A stretch of 64,000 nt of DNA from an uncultured Collinsella sp. (GCA_905199225.1 CAJKFS010000007.1:1-64000); one strand, 5' to 3'; shown: positions 27,260 to 36,525, counted from the stretch's first letter. A program made the numbers and translations. Notes: generated by a model not told the origin, from the sequence alone.

Positions 27260-28201
27260 GTGCCGGAGAACCAAGAACATACCGAAGCTACTCTCTCGTC
27301 GCTCGCTGTGGTGGCGGGGGAGTATCTCGATTACCTTGCGGTCGAGCGGGGTTTGGCGCGCAATACGATTGCGGCCTACCGTCGTGACCTGACGACGTAC
27401 TGCGCCTATCTGGAGTGGGCGGGCATTGTGTCTTTTGAAGAGGTGACCCGTCAGGTCGTGGAGGACTTTGTTGCCGATCGCCGCGACGGAGGCTATTCCG
27501 ACGCCTCGGTGGAGCGTGCGCTTGCTGCCGTGAAGGGCCTGCATGCCTTTTTGGTGCGCGATGGGGCCGTGGCCCAAAACCCGACGGCGGCGTTGCGCCT
27601 GCCCAAAAAGGCAGATCGCCTGCCGGAATACCTTTCGGTGGAGGATGTCTCGGCACTGCTCGATCAAGACTTTCCCGAGGGCGAGATGGGGCTGCGCGAT
27701 CATGCCATCTTGGAAGTGCTCTACGGATGCGGTTTGCGCGTGAGTGAGCTGGTTGGGCTCGATGTGGGCGATATCCATATTGATGACGGGTTTGTCCTGG
27801 TGCGCGGTAAGGGCTCCAAGGAGCGTCTGGCCCCGTTGGTGGGAAGCGCGGCGCGTGCCCTGACACGCTATATAGGTGACGGGCGCACTCTCCTGGCCGC
27901 CCATGCTCACGGGACGGAGACCTCGGCGGTCTTTTTAAATAAGAACGGACGTCGCCTGTCGCGTCAGGCCGTGCATGCGATATGCGAGCGGTATGGGCGC
28001 CAGGTGGGGCTGGTGGGGCTCCATCCCCATACCTTGCGCCACTCCTTTGCCACCCATATGCTCGCGGGCGGTGCCGACCTGCGTGTGCTGCAGGAGATTT
28101 TGGGCCATGCCGATATTTCGACCACGCAGGTCTACACGCATGTCGACCGCACGCAACTGACCGAGGTCTATCTGGCGGCGCATCCGTTGGCACATCGCTA
28201 G
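27260..28201 (+). CDS. xerD: Tyrosine recombinase XerD
   Basis: 313 residues with a GTG start two bases after the pyrG stop. The N-terminal SAM-like domain (about 15-100) binds DNA. The catalytic domain has the full set: Arg in YGCGLRVSELVGL, HPHTLRHSFATHML giving His-x-x-Arg, His in ILGHADISTTQVYTHV and the nucleophile Tyr292. XerC/D recombinases resolve chromosome dimers at dif. No dif-like site was recognised here. XerC versus XerD cannot be split strictly by sequence alone, but the HPHTLRHSFATHML style fits XerD. Confidence 0.92.
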   Translation: MPENQEHTEATLSSLAVVAGEYLDYLAVERGLARNTIAAYRRDLTTYCAYLEWAGIVSFEEVTRQVVEDFVADRRDGGYSDASVERALAAVKGLHAFLVRDGAVAQNPTAALRLPKKADRLPEYLSVEDVSALLDQDFPEGEMGLRDHAILEVLYGCGLRVSELVGLDVGDIHIDDGFVLVRGKGSKERLAPLVGSAARALTRYIGDGRTLLAAHAHGTETSAVFLNKNGRRLSRQAVHAICERYGRQVGLVGLHPHTLRHSFATHMLAGGADLRVLQEILGHADISTTQVYTHVDRTQLTEVYLAAHPLAHR

Positions 28202-28235
28202 CACCTCGCTGACCTGCATATTTATAAATATTAAA

Positions 28236-28304
28236 GGGGACGGGCCCCAGATTGCCGAGACGCACTTTTGCGCACATGGGCAATCTGGGGCCCGCCCCAT
28301 TTTT
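28236..28304 (+). terminator. Long hairpin terminator of pyrG-xerD
   Basis: About 20 bp from 28236 (GGGGACGGGCCCCAGATTGC) pair with 28278-28298 with one bulged A, and ATTTTT follows. The length of the stem is unusual for a simple terminator. Confidence 0.8.
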
Positions 28305-28463
28305 CGCCAGACACCGACGCGTTGGTGGGCCGTGTGTACCGTGGGTGGGGAGTTTGGGGGCGATGTGAACGGTGTGTAAAGGGACGTAAAAATCGCCTCA
28401 AGGTCAACTTGAAGGTTGAGGTTCGCGGGCGTGGTTCTACAGGTGGCATCCCGCCTTTGCTGC

Positions 28464-28483
28464 AAACACAACATATTGTGTTT
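28464..28483. promoter_or_regulatory. Palindrome in the mraZ upstream region
   Basis: AAACACAACATATTGTGTTT is nearly self-complementary, and its core ACAACATATTG is repeated directly at 28509-28519, 41 bases on. It looks like a pair of regulator sites. Confidence 0.4.
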
Positions 28484-28532
28484 TCGAACATATGCTCGGG
28501 GGTGTTTTACAACATATTGGGGGTGGAGTGGT

Positions 28533-28558
28533 GGGGTGGGATGGGGGAAGGGGTGGGG
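28533..28558 (+). promoter_or_regulatory. G-run cluster just upstream of the mraZ promoter
   Basis: Five runs of 3-5 G separated by 1-2 bases occur within 26 bases, written as TGGGG, TGGGA, TGGGG, AGGGG and TGGGG. It could fold as a G-quadruplex. It also matches the TGGGN direct repeats that MraZ binds in other bacteria, which would make it an autoregulatory operator. Confidence 0.45.
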
Positions 28559-28565
28559 AAAGGTG

Positions 28566-28626
28566 TTGAAAAATGGGGCGGTTCCCCATATTATTGATGA
28601 CGTCGACAGGCGGGGTGGTTCCCCGC
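28566..28626 (+). promoter_or_regulatory. dcw cluster promoter with paired operator
   Basis: TTGAAA (28566-28571) and TATTAT (28589-28594) are exactly 17 bases apart. The spacer holds ATGGGG-CGGTT-CCCCAT (28573-28589); a second copy, GCGGGG-TGGTT-CCCCGC, follows at 28610-28626. Both share GGGGYGGTTCCCC, so a repressor could occupy the spacer and the transcript start. Confidence 0.65.
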
Positions 28627-28662
28627 GTACGTGCCATCTGAGTAACCGAGGGGAGGGCGCAC

Positions 28663-29097
28663 ATGGGAATGACGGGTGCATACGAGCGCAATCTCGATGC
28701 AAAAGGTCGTCTATCCCTGCCTGCACCCCTTCGCGAGGAGCTTGGAGAGCACGTTCGCGTGTTTAAAGCCCTGGATGTCGATGCTCTGTACGTGTTCTCT
28801 GCCGAGGCCTTCGATAAGTGGGTCGAAGGACTCTTCGCGGGTCGTGAGGGCCACGAGGGTTTTAACCCGCGTGACATCAACGACCAGAAGCTCATGAGGG
28901 CGATCAACAAGCGCACCACGTCGATGGATGTGGACAGCGCGGGTCGTATCGGTCTTTCTGAGTCTCTCCGCAAGCAGGCGAACCTCGACCGCGAGGTCAC
29001 GGTTGTGGGCAACTACGACCACCTTGAGGTTTGGGACCGCGCTACGGCCGATGAGGACGATGATGACGAGGCCCTGCTGGACCTCTTCTTCTCGTAA
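28663..29097 (+). CDS. mraZ: Transcriptional regulator MraZ
   Basis: 144 residues with two SpoVT/AbrB-like repeats: GAYERNLDAKGRLSLPAPLREELG near the start and a second with TSMDVDSAGRIGLSESLRKQANL from about residue 87. MraZ controls the division and cell wall cluster, binding G-rich direct repeats in its own promoter. GAGGGGAGGG lies before the ATG. First gene of the dcw cluster, followed by rsmH. Confidence 0.95.
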   Translation: MGMTGAYERNLDAKGRLSLPAPLREELGEHVRVFKALDVDALYVFSAEAFDKWVEGLFAGREGHEGFNPRDINDQKLMRAINKRTTSMDVDSAGRIGLSESLRKQANLDREVTVVGNYDHLEVWDRATADEDDDDEALLDLFFS

Positions 29098-29117
29098 GGG
29101 CAAGGCACGAGTAACGG

Positions 29118-30083
29118 ATGGAGCGTGGGATCTTGACACAAGAATATCGGCATGAACCTGTCATGCTCGGCGAAGTGCTTGAGTCGCTGCAGCTAAAGAG
29201 CGGCTCCGTCGTCTGCGACTGCACCCTTGGCGGTGCCGGCCATTCGGTAAAGATGGCCGCGCAGGTGGGGGAGACCGGCCTTTTGCTCGGCGTCGATCAG
29301 GACGACATGGCCCTCGAGGCCGCTGGCGCCCGTCTGGACCGCGAGGTTCCCGGCGTCCCGCACCAGCTGCTGAAGGGCAACTTCGGCGACTTGGACGAGC
29401 TGCTTTGCTCGGCCGAGGTGCCCGGGGTCGATGGCTTCCTGTTCGACTTGGGCGTTTCGTCGCCGCAACTCGATATCCCTGGCAGGGGCTTTTCGTACAA
29501 CGAGGACGCCCCATTGGACATGCGGATGGATCCGGGTAACAACACCTTAAACGCAGCTGAGGTCATCAACACCTATAACGAACACGACCTCGCCCGGATT
29601 CTACGCGTCTATGGCGAAGAGAAGTTTGCCTCGCAGATCGCGCGCGAGATCGTGCGCCGCCGCGAGCATGAGCCGATCGAAACCACAGGCCAGTTTGTCG
29701 AGATCATCAAGGCTGGTATCCCCGCTGCCGCTCGTCGGCATGGCGGACACCCAGCCAAGAAAAGTTTCCAGGCCATTCGCATCGAGGTCAATCACGAACT
29801 CGATGTGCTCGAGCGAGGGCTTGACGCCGCCACAAGGTGGCTCAACCCGGGCGGACGCATCTGCGTTATCTCGTATCACTCGCTCGAGGACCGTATCGTA
29901 AAGAACCACTTTAAGGAGATGAGCCAGGGGTGCACGTGTCCGCCGGAGATTCCGGTGTGCGTGTGCGGCAACGTGCCGATACTCAAGGTCATCACCCGCA
30001 AACCCCTGGTTGCCCAACCCGATGAGGTTGCGCGCAACCCTCGGGCGAGATCAGCCAAGATCCGCGTGGCGCAGCGTCTGTAG
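29118..30083 (+). CDS. rsmH: 16S rRNA (cytosine1402-N4)-methyltransferase
   Basis: 321 residues. It methylates C1402 of 16S rRNA with SAM. The N-terminal YRHEPVMLGEVLESL, the SAM-binding CDCTLGGAGHSVKM, LFDLGVSSPQLDIPGRGFSY and the C-terminal ISYHSLEDRIVKNHFK are standard. A TTG at 29133 is an alternative start; the ATG at 29118 adds five residues. Usual second gene of the cluster. Confidence 0.95.
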   Translation: MERGILTQEYRHEPVMLGEVLESLQLKSGSVVCDCTLGGAGHSVKMAAQVGETGLLLGVDQDDMALEAAGARLDREVPGVPHQLLKGNFGDLDELLCSAEVPGVDGFLFDLGVSSPQLDIPGRGFSYNEDAPLDMRMDPGNNTLNAAEVINTYNEHDLARILRVYGEEKFASQIAREIVRRREHEPIETTGQFVEIIKAGIPAAARRHGGHPAKKSFQAIRIEVNHELDVLERGLDAATRWLNPGGRICVISYHSLEDRIVKNHFKEMSQGCTCPPEIPVCVCGNVPILKVITRKPLVAQPDEVARNPRARSAKIRVAQRL

Positions 30084-30173
30084 ACGCGACCGCGCGATAT
30101 TGGACCTCCCGCTCGTACCACAAACGAAGCTTAAACACACTACCAACGTACTCGGGATGGGAGGCGGCATATC

Positions 30174-30644
30174 ATGGGCTACAACACCTCAAACGCAGCA
30201 CTCGCCTATGATATGAACGCCATGCCCGCCTATCGTGAGGCACCGCAGGCCCCCGTTGCTCCCCGCGAGCAGCGCACGCCGCGCTTTGATGTCTACACGG
30301 GCGCGGGCCGTCAGGCAAACCAGGCGGTAAGCCCGGTTTTCATGAGCGTTCTTAAAACGTTTTGCATCATTGCGGCCATCTTCATGACGATCGGTGTCGC
30401 CCGTGTGGCGCTCGCCGGCGTTACGGCCCAGGTACTCAACAGCAACGCCGCGCTTACCAACACGCTCGAGAAGGCGACCGACGAGAGCTCCGACCTGGAG
30501 GTCATGCATTCGGTCTATGGTGCCGACACGCGCATTCGCGACCTTGCGGGCGCTTATGGCATGGTGGAGCCCAGCGAGAGCGTTACACTTGATTTTTCGC
30601 AGGATGCAGTCGCGGGCGCTAGCTCGACCGCGACCGCTCAGTAA
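30174..30644 (+). CDS. ftsL: FtsL-like division protein
   Basis: 156 residues of FtsL layout: a Pro-rich cytoplasmic N-terminus, one membrane segment at about 57-80, then a short coiled-coil-prone stretch (LNSNAALTNTLEKATDESSDL). FtsL proteins are poorly conserved; the call rests on topology and on its place between rsmH and ftsI. It would join FtsQ and FtsB in the divisome, activating FtsW/FtsI. GGGAGGCGG precedes the ATG. Confidence 0.7.
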   Translation: MGYNTSNAALAYDMNAMPAYREAPQAPVAPREQRTPRFDVYTGAGRQANQAVSPVFMSVLKTFCIIAAIFMTIGVARVALAGVTAQVLNSNAALTNTLEKATDESSDLEVMHSVYGADTRIRDLAGAYGMVEPSESVTLDFSQDAVAGASSTATAQ

Positions 30645-30661
30645 CAAGACGGTAGCTGAGT

Positions 30662-32527
30662 ATGACAAATGACTATCGCCGCGGTCCCGACGGGGGTCGC
30701 GGTTCTGGACGTCCCTCGTCGCGGGGACGTTCTGGTTATCAAGGAACGGGTCGGCCATCTTACAACGCGAGGCCATCCTATGGCAACGACCCCGCGTCGC
30801 GTCTTCGTGGCTCGAGTGGTCCTCAAATGCATAACACCAGACCGCGCAAGAGCTCGTCGACCGAATGGCTCACGGGCACGCCGCTGCCCCGACGCAAAGC
30901 CGTCATGGGCTTCATCGGGTTTGGCTTGGGTTTGGGCGTCCTTCGCCTTGCCGACTATCAAATCGTGGAAGCCGATAAGTTGCGCGACCGCGCCGATGCA
31001 CGTCGCTTGCTTGCGCAGACGCTGTATGCCAAGCGCGGTACCATCTACGACCGTAACGGCAACGTGCTGACGTCGTCGGTCGAATGCCGCAACATCGCCG
31101 TGAATCCTCAGCTTATCGAGGACGTTGACAAGACGGTATCGGCGCTGGTCAAAGCTACGGGAATCGATAAAAAGACCTGTCGCGAGCTCGTTGAGTCGGA
31201 TGGCACCTGGGTGTATATCAAACGTCAGGTGGACGAGGACGATGTCGCGGCGCTGGAGAAGAAGAACCTGCCAGGCGTGCTCTTTGAACAGGCCATGAAG
31301 CGCGTGTACCCCTACGGCAACCTGGCATCGCAGGTGCTTGGCGTGGTAAACGTGGACAACGACGGTCTGACGGGCCTCGAAAAACAGTACAACAAGCTTT
31401 TGACCGGAACGAACGGTTCGCTGGTGCGCGAGCGGGCGAGGGACGGTAGCTATATCGCGGGCGGCGCCTATAAGAAGGTTGCCGCGGTGGACGGCGTGGA
31501 CATCGTGACGACGCTCGATATCAATATCCAGCGTGCCGCCGAGGACGCCCTGGCCGAGGCGGTCGAAAAGACCAAGGCCAAGAATGGCTCGGCCCTGGTC
31601 ACCGATCCCACGACGGGCGAGATTCTGGCGGCATGCTCGTATCCGACATATGACCAGACCGATCTGGAAAACGCCAAGACCGAGGACATGAACTTGCGCC
31701 TGGTTACCGATGCCTACGAGCCCGGCTCGGTCTTTAAGACGCTCGTGGCCGGTGCCGGCTTCGACTTGGGCGCCGTGCGTTCGAGCACGTCGTTTGAGGT
31801 GCCGGCGAGCATCAAGGTTGGCGACGACACCGTTACCGACGCCGACAAGCGCGACTACACCATGACCATGGACGTGCGCGAGATGATGCGCCGTTCGTCC
31901 AATGTGGGCTTTGTCCTGGTGGGACGCAAGATCGGTGCCGATGATTTTGCCACTTATGTGGACAAGTGGGATATCGGCCATAGCTCCGGTGTCGATTTTC
32001 CGGGTGAGAGTCTGGGCATCGTCAAGGAGCGCGACCAGTACGACGGCGCCACGCTGGGCTCGATGAGCTTTGGCCAGGCGCTGTCCGTCTCGCCGATTGA
32101 GGTCGCACGTGCCGTGGGCGGCATCGCGAACGGCGGCGTGATGATGACGCCGCACTTCTATAAGTCCAGCAAGGGCGATGAGAAGGACTGGGGCGAAGGC
32201 GAGCGTGCGATTTCGGAGGACGCTGCCGCCCAGGTGACATCGTGCATGCAGACGGTCGTGTCCGAAGGCACGGGCGTTGGCGGTGCGGTCGATGGCTATG
32301 ACGTGGCGGGCAAGACCGGTACGGCCGAGCGTGCTGACGAGAACGGCGGTTACCTCAAGGAGAACTACATGTCGTCCTTTATGGGCTTTGCGCCGGCACA
32401 ATCGCCCAAGGTGCTGTGCTATATCACACTCGATGGAACGCCGAGCGGCTCGGATGCCGCCGCGGTGCCATTCCAGTCCATTATGGCCAACGCGCTCGAC
32501 GTGCTGGGAATCCCGCGGACGAAGTAG
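30662..32527 (+). CDS. ftsI: Division-specific penicillin-binding protein (FtsI/PBP3 type)
   Basis: 621 residues. A long basic, Gly/Ser/Arg-rich cytoplasmic N-terminus (about 1-75) precedes one membrane anchor (about 78-97), a pedestal domain with RGTIYDRNGNVL, and the transpeptidase domain: nucleophile Ser356 in PGSVFKT, S412-S-N414, and K551-T-G. No PASTA domains are present at the C-terminus. It cross-links septal peptidoglycan with FtsW. Lies 17 bases after ftsL. Confidence 0.95.
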   Translation: MTNDYRRGPDGGRGSGRPSSRGRSGYQGTGRPSYNARPSYGNDPASRLRGSSGPQMHNTRPRKSSSTEWLTGTPLPRRKAVMGFIGFGLGLGVLRLADYQIVEADKLRDRADARRLLAQTLYAKRGTIYDRNGNVLTSSVECRNIAVNPQLIEDVDKTVSALVKATGIDKKTCRELVESDGTWVYIKRQVDEDDVAALEKKNLPGVLFEQAMKRVYPYGNLASQVLGVVNVDNDGLTGLEKQYNKLLTGTNGSLVRERARDGSYIAGGAYKKVAAVDGVDIVTTLDINIQRAAEDALAEAVEKTKAKNGSALVTDPTTGEILAACSYPTYDQTDLENAKTEDMNLRLVTDAYEPGSVFKTLVAGAGFDLGAVRSSTSFEVPASIKVGDDTVTDADKRDYTMTMDVREMMRRSSNVGFVLVGRKIGADDFATYVDKWDIGHSSGVDFPGESLGIVKERDQYDGATLGSMSFGQALSVSPIEVARAVGGIANGGVMMTPHFYKSSKGDEKDWGEGERAISEDAAAQVTSCMQTVVSEGTGVGGAVDGYDVAGKTGTAERADENGGYLKENYMSSFMGFAPAQSPKVLCYITLDGTPSGSDAAAVPFQSIMANALDVLGIPRTK

Positions 32528-32609
32528 GGGGTTACAATCTTGAGCGTGGTCTGCCGTTTGATCTGAAGGGTGTTCACATGCCCTGCACCACGCGCGCATA
32601 GCACTGGGA

Positions 32610-32615
32610 TACAAT
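32610..32615 (+). promoter_or_regulatory. Possible internal promoter before murF
   Basis: TACAAT lies 37 bases before the murF start in the 125-base gap after ftsI, the largest gap inside the first half of the cluster. No good -35 was found. Confidence 0.3.
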
Positions 32616-32652
32616 ACGCCGATAGCATTATTAGGTTTACAGGGGAGCTGCA

Positions 32653-34077
32653 ATGATAGAGATCGCCGTCAACAACCTCGCGGCCTCAACGGGGGCCCGA
32701 ACCGTGACGGAAGAAGTCGATCGGGTATGCCGCGGGTGCGTTATCGACTCGCGTCAGGTCGAGGAAGGGACGATCTTTGTCGCCTTCCCCGGCGAAAAGG
32801 TCGACGGCAATGATTTTGCCTCCCGTGCCATCGAGTCGGGTGCCGGTGCCGTCGTGATGACGCGCGAGCCCGATGCCGAGCTGGTTTCGTTGGCGCAGGA
32901 CAAGGGATGCGCCATCTTGCTGACTGACGACCCCGTGGAGTTCTTGCTGCGCCTGGCGCACGTATATCGCTTGGAGCTTGGCTGCCTGGTCGTCGGCATT
33001 ACCGGTTCGATTGGCAAGACGACGACCAAGGACGTGCTCGCCGCCGTGCTCGCCAAGCGTTATCGCGTCTGGGCCACGAAGGGCAATTTCAACAACTTGA
33101 TCGGCATGCCGCTCACGGTGCTTTCCGCTCCGGCCGATACCGAGGTCCTGGTGCTCGAGATGGGCATGAACCATTTTCATGAGATTGAGCGCCTGTCCCA
33201 GTCTGCCAACCCCAATCTTGCCATCGTGAGCAAGATCGGAACTTCCCACATCGGTATCCTGGGCAGCCGCGAGAACATCGCCCGTGCCAAGTCCGAGATT
33301 GTCCAGGGCATGTGCGCCGCCGGCGACTTCTCGCCGTTGCTGGTTTTGGGCGGCGAGGACGACTTTACGCCGTTCATTCGCGATACGTTCGCCCAGCCTG
33401 CGGGTATTGACGTGATGCTGGCCGGTGTCTCGGACGACGACGAGGTCCGCGCGCGCGACATTCGCGTCGACGACGAGGGCCATCCGGTCTTTACGCTCGA
33501 CTTTGGTCAGGGCGACACGGTCGATACCATGTTGGCTATTCCCGGTGTGCAGTCCGTGCCCAATGCCGTCAAGGCCGCCGCGGTCGCCTATCGTCTTGGC
33601 GTGACGCCCGAGCAGATCGATGCTGCCTTTAGGGGCCTTACGATCACCGGTCACCGTCAGGAGATCAAGCGCGCCAAGAGCGGAGCACGCATCATCGACG
33701 ACTCCTATAACGCCAGTGCCGAGTCTATGGCTGCCGGCCTCGATTTGCTGTGCTCGCTCATCTGTGACGGTTCGCGCATGGCGATCTTGGGCGAGATGGG
33801 CGAGATGGGCGACGAGGCTCCCCGCATGCATGAGCTCGTGGGAGCCTATGCCGCCGCCAAGAAGCTCGACATGCTCGCGTGCGTTGGCGGCGAGCTGGCT
33901 CAGCTCATGGCCGATGCCGCACGTATGATGGGTATGGATGAGGACCGCATCCAGGTATTCTCCGATTATCAGCAGGTGCTCGACCGCATGGGCGGCGCGC
34001 TTGAAAATCATGATGTTGTACTGGTCAAGGGTTCCCGTTTTGTTGAGCTCGACCGCTTTGTGGAAGGTGTGTGCTAG
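32653..34077 (+). CDS. murF: UDP-N-acetylmuramoyl-tripeptide-D-Ala-D-Ala ligase
   Basis: 474 residues. It adds D-Ala-D-Ala to the UDP-MurNAc-tripeptide. The Mur ligase P-loop reads VVGITGSIGKTTTKDV, followed by ATKGNFNNLIGMPLTVL (the MurF-type NFNN) and the C-terminal DDSYNASAESMAAGLDLL. AGGGGAG precedes the ATG. The gene that usually comes before it, murE, is not present here. Confidence 0.95.
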   Translation: MIEIAVNNLAASTGARTVTEEVDRVCRGCVIDSRQVEEGTIFVAFPGEKVDGNDFASRAIESGAGAVVMTREPDAELVSLAQDKGCAILLTDDPVEFLLRLAHVYRLELGCLVVGITGSIGKTTTKDVLAAVLAKRYRVWATKGNFNNLIGMPLTVLSAPADTEVLVLEMGMNHFHEIERLSQSANPNLAIVSKIGTSHIGILGSRENIARAKSEIVQGMCAAGDFSPLLVLGGEDDFTPFIRDTFAQPAGIDVMLAGVSDDDEVRARDIRVDDEGHPVFTLDFGQGDTVDTMLAIPGVQSVPNAVKAAAVAYRLGVTPEQIDAAFRGLTITGHRQEIKRAKSGARIIDDSYNASAESMAAGLDLLCSLICDGSRMAILGEMGEMGDEAPRMHELVGAYAAAKKLDMLACVGGELAQLMADAARMMGMDEDRIQVFSDYQQVLDRMGGALENHDVVLVKGSRFVELDRFVEGVC

Positions 34078-34080
34078 CCC

Positions 34081-35100
34081 ATGTTCGGCAATCCCTCGTA
34101 TCCTACGTATCAGGCCTTTTTGGGACTTGGCATCGCTGCCGCCATTGCGCTGCTGCTTATGCCGTGGTGGATCAAGCTGCTGAAGGTCGAGGGTATCGGC
34201 CAACAGGTCCGAGCCGATGGCCCCAAGCGTCATTTGATTAAGCAGGGTACGCCGACCATGGGCGGCGTCATCATCCTTGTCGCGATCTCGCTGACCTGCC
34301 TGCTGATGGGCAAGCTCACCACCGAGCTCGTGCTCGTGCTGCTTGCCACGCTGGCCACCGGCGTTCTGGGTCTCATCGACGACCTGACCTCCGTCACGCA
34401 TGGTCGCTCGCTCGGCCTGACGCCTCACGCCAAGATGATCGGTCTGACCATCATCTGCGTCACTTTTACCGTGCTCGCCGTCAATTGGTGCGGCGTCGCC
34501 CCCGAGATTCGTTTTCCCGGCGGCCTGACGATTGACCTCGGTGTTCTTTCGACCACCATCTGCGGCCTTTCGTTTCCGTGGCTCTACATTGTATTTTGCT
34601 GGCTGATGATCGCTGGTCTTTCCAATGCCGTGAACCTGACCGATGGTCTGGACGGCCTTGCCGGCGGCACTTCCATGATCGCCATGCTCGCCATGGCCGC
34701 CATGGCGTTTTTGCACGGTGACGTGAACCTGTCCATCTTCTGCACGGCGTGCGCCGGTGCCTGCCTGGGCTTTTTGTGGTTCAACTGCTACCCGGCGAGC
34801 ATCTTTATGGGCGATACCGGCTCGCTTGCCCTGGGTGCCGCTTTTGCCTGCACCTCCATCATGACCAACACCGAAGTCGTTTCCCTTATCATCGGTGGCC
34901 TGTTTATCGTCGAGACTCTGTCGGTCATGATCCAGGTCGTCTATTTCCACTTTACGCACAAGCGCGTCTTCCTTATGGCGCCCATCCATCATCATTTCGA
35001 AAAGAAGGGCTGGGCCGAGACCAAGGTCGTTATCCGTTTTTGGATTATCGCCGCGGCCTTTGGCGCCGTTGGCCTCGCCCTGTTCTTCCAGTTGGGATAG
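34081..35100 (+). CDS. mraY: Phospho-N-acetylmuramoyl-pentapeptide transferase
   Basis: 339 residues, ten membrane segments. It moves the muropeptide to undecaprenyl phosphate, making lipid I at the inner face of the membrane. Catalytic motifs are visible: the LIDD aspartates, NAVNLTDGLDGLAGG, and MAPIHHHFEKKG near the end. It starts three bases after the murF stop. Confidence 0.96.
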   Translation: MFGNPSYPTYQAFLGLGIAAAIALLLMPWWIKLLKVEGIGQQVRADGPKRHLIKQGTPTMGGVIILVAISLTCLLMGKLTTELVLVLLATLATGVLGLIDDLTSVTHGRSLGLTPHAKMIGLTIICVTFTVLAVNWCGVAPEIRFPGGLTIDLGVLSTTICGLSFPWLYIVFCWLMIAGLSNAVNLTDGLDGLAGGTSMIAMLAMAAMAFLHGDVNLSIFCTACAGACLGFLWFNCYPASIFMGDTGSLALGAAFACTSIMTNTEVVSLIIGGLFIVETLSVMIQVVYFHFTHKRVFLMAPIHHHFEKKGWAETKVVIRFWIIAAAFGAVGLALFFQLG

Positions 35101-35109
35101 TGGTCTTTC

Positions 35110-36516
35110 ATGCCTCTTGCTGATGTCTTTAGCCTGCTTGTTTTGGGGCAGGGTAAATCCGGTCTCGATGTCGCCCGTTGGGCGTTGGCTCACCCCGAAC
35201 GCGTGAGCGCCACGACCGTGTATGGCGGCGGTACCTCCGAGCCCAATGACGCCACACGTGCGCTTGAGGCGCAGGGCGCGTCGTTTGTCTACGGCACCGA
35301 GCAGGTCGAGGGTGCCTATGACGTGTGCGTGACATGCCCGGGTATCTCGGAGTTCTCGACTTTCTTTAAGGCCGGGCGTGAGCATGCCGCTCAGATTATG
35401 GGCGAGCCCGAGTTTGCCTATCGCCTGTCTCCCCAAAATTGGATCGCCATCACGGGCACCAACGGCAAGACAACTACCACGTCGCTGACCGATTATCTGC
35501 TCAAGGCCGCCGGTGAAGCCAGCGTGGCCGTCGGCAATATCGGTGAGCCGCCGGTGAACGAGATCGACGGCCGCGCACACAATGAGTGGTTTGTGGCCGA
35601 GCTGTCGAGTTATCAGATTGCTACGACAGCCGAGCTTCATCCTCGCGTGGCGGTGCTGCTCAACATCACGCCCGACCACCTGGGCTGGCACAAGAGCCAC
35701 AAGAACTATGCGCTTGCCAAGATCAAGTTGTTCGAGAATATGGTCGACGACGACCTCGTGGTTATCGACGTTGAGGATGCCGGCATCCATGAGTTCGATG
35801 AGTACATCTACACACCGGGTCGCCGCATCTGCAAGGTCGCTTTTGACGAGCCCGAGGGTGCAGACGCCGCCTTTGTGCGCGATGGCAAGATGGTCGTGCG
35901 CCTGAAGGGCGTCGAGACTCAGCTTGTCGCCACGTCCGAGCTCAAGATCTCGGGCCATCACAATGTCATTAATGCCCTATGTGCCGCCACGGCTGCTCTG
36001 GCCGTCGGTGCCGATCCCGAGGGCGTTTGCCGCGGTTTGGCATCGTTTCAGCCACTCGAACACCGCGTGGAACCCTGCGGCGAGATCGATGGCGTGCGCT
36101 ACGTCAACGATTCCAAGGCAACGAACACCGATGCGGTCGAAAAGGCCCTGACGGCGTTTCCCGACGACGATGTGATCTTGCTGCTCGGCGGCCACGATAA
36201 GGGTACCCCGCTTGCGGACTTTGCCCGCGTCGTTATGGACAACGTGCGCTCGGTCGTTTGCTTTGGCGATGCGCGCGAGCGCTTTACCGCCGCTATGGAC
36301 GAGGCCGATGTCGATGGTGACGTGGATATCGCCCAGGCCGATGATCTGCGCGATGCCGTTGACGTTGCCCGCTCACTCTCGAGCCGCGGCGACGTGATCC
36401 TGCTTTCGCCCGCCTGCTCTTCGTTTGACGAGTTCTCGGGCTACGAGGAGCGCGGTCGCGTGTTTAAGGACTACGTTGTCCAGCTTGCCGCAGCAGCGAA
36501 ATCGCAAACGGAATAG
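35110..36516 (+). CDS. murD: UDP-N-acetylmuramoylalanine-D-glutamate ligase
   Basis: 468 residues. It adds D-Glu to UDP-MurNAc-L-Ala. The N-terminal SLLVLGQGKSGLDVARW is the nucleotide-sugar Rossmann site; the ATP site reads WIAITGTNGKTTTTSL; LNITPDHLGWH and VNDSKATNTDAVEKAL complete the pattern. The gap to mraY is nine bases. Confidence 0.95.
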   Translation: MPLADVFSLLVLGQGKSGLDVARWALAHPERVSATTVYGGGTSEPNDATRALEAQGASFVYGTEQVEGAYDVCVTCPGISEFSTFFKAGREHAAQIMGEPEFAYRLSPQNWIAITGTNGKTTTTSLTDYLLKAAGEASVAVGNIGEPPVNEIDGRAHNEWFVAELSSYQIATTAELHPRVAVLLNITPDHLGWHKSHKNYALAKIKLFENMVDDDLVVIDVEDAGIHEFDEYIYTPGRRICKVAFDEPEGADAAFVRDGKMVVRLKGVETQLVATSELKISGHHNVINALCAATAALAVGADPEGVCRGLASFQPLEHRVEPCGEIDGVRYVNDSKATNTDAVEKALTAFPDDDVILLLGGHDKGTPLADFARVVMDNVRSVVCFGDARERFTAAMDEADVDGDVDIAQADDLRDAVDVARSLSSRGDVILLSPACSSFDEFSGYEERGRVFKDYVVQLAAAAKSQTE

Positions 36517-36525
36517 GGGTTGCCG

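Noticed and set aside
27260..28201. Phage or integron integrase
   Set aside because: Size, motif style and coupling to pyrG fit a housekeeping XerD; no phage genes, att sites or cassettes nearby.
32686..35961. 1091-codon minus-strand frame opposite murF, mraY and murD
   Set aside because: Shadow of codon bias over three certain genes; composition is that of an antisense frame.
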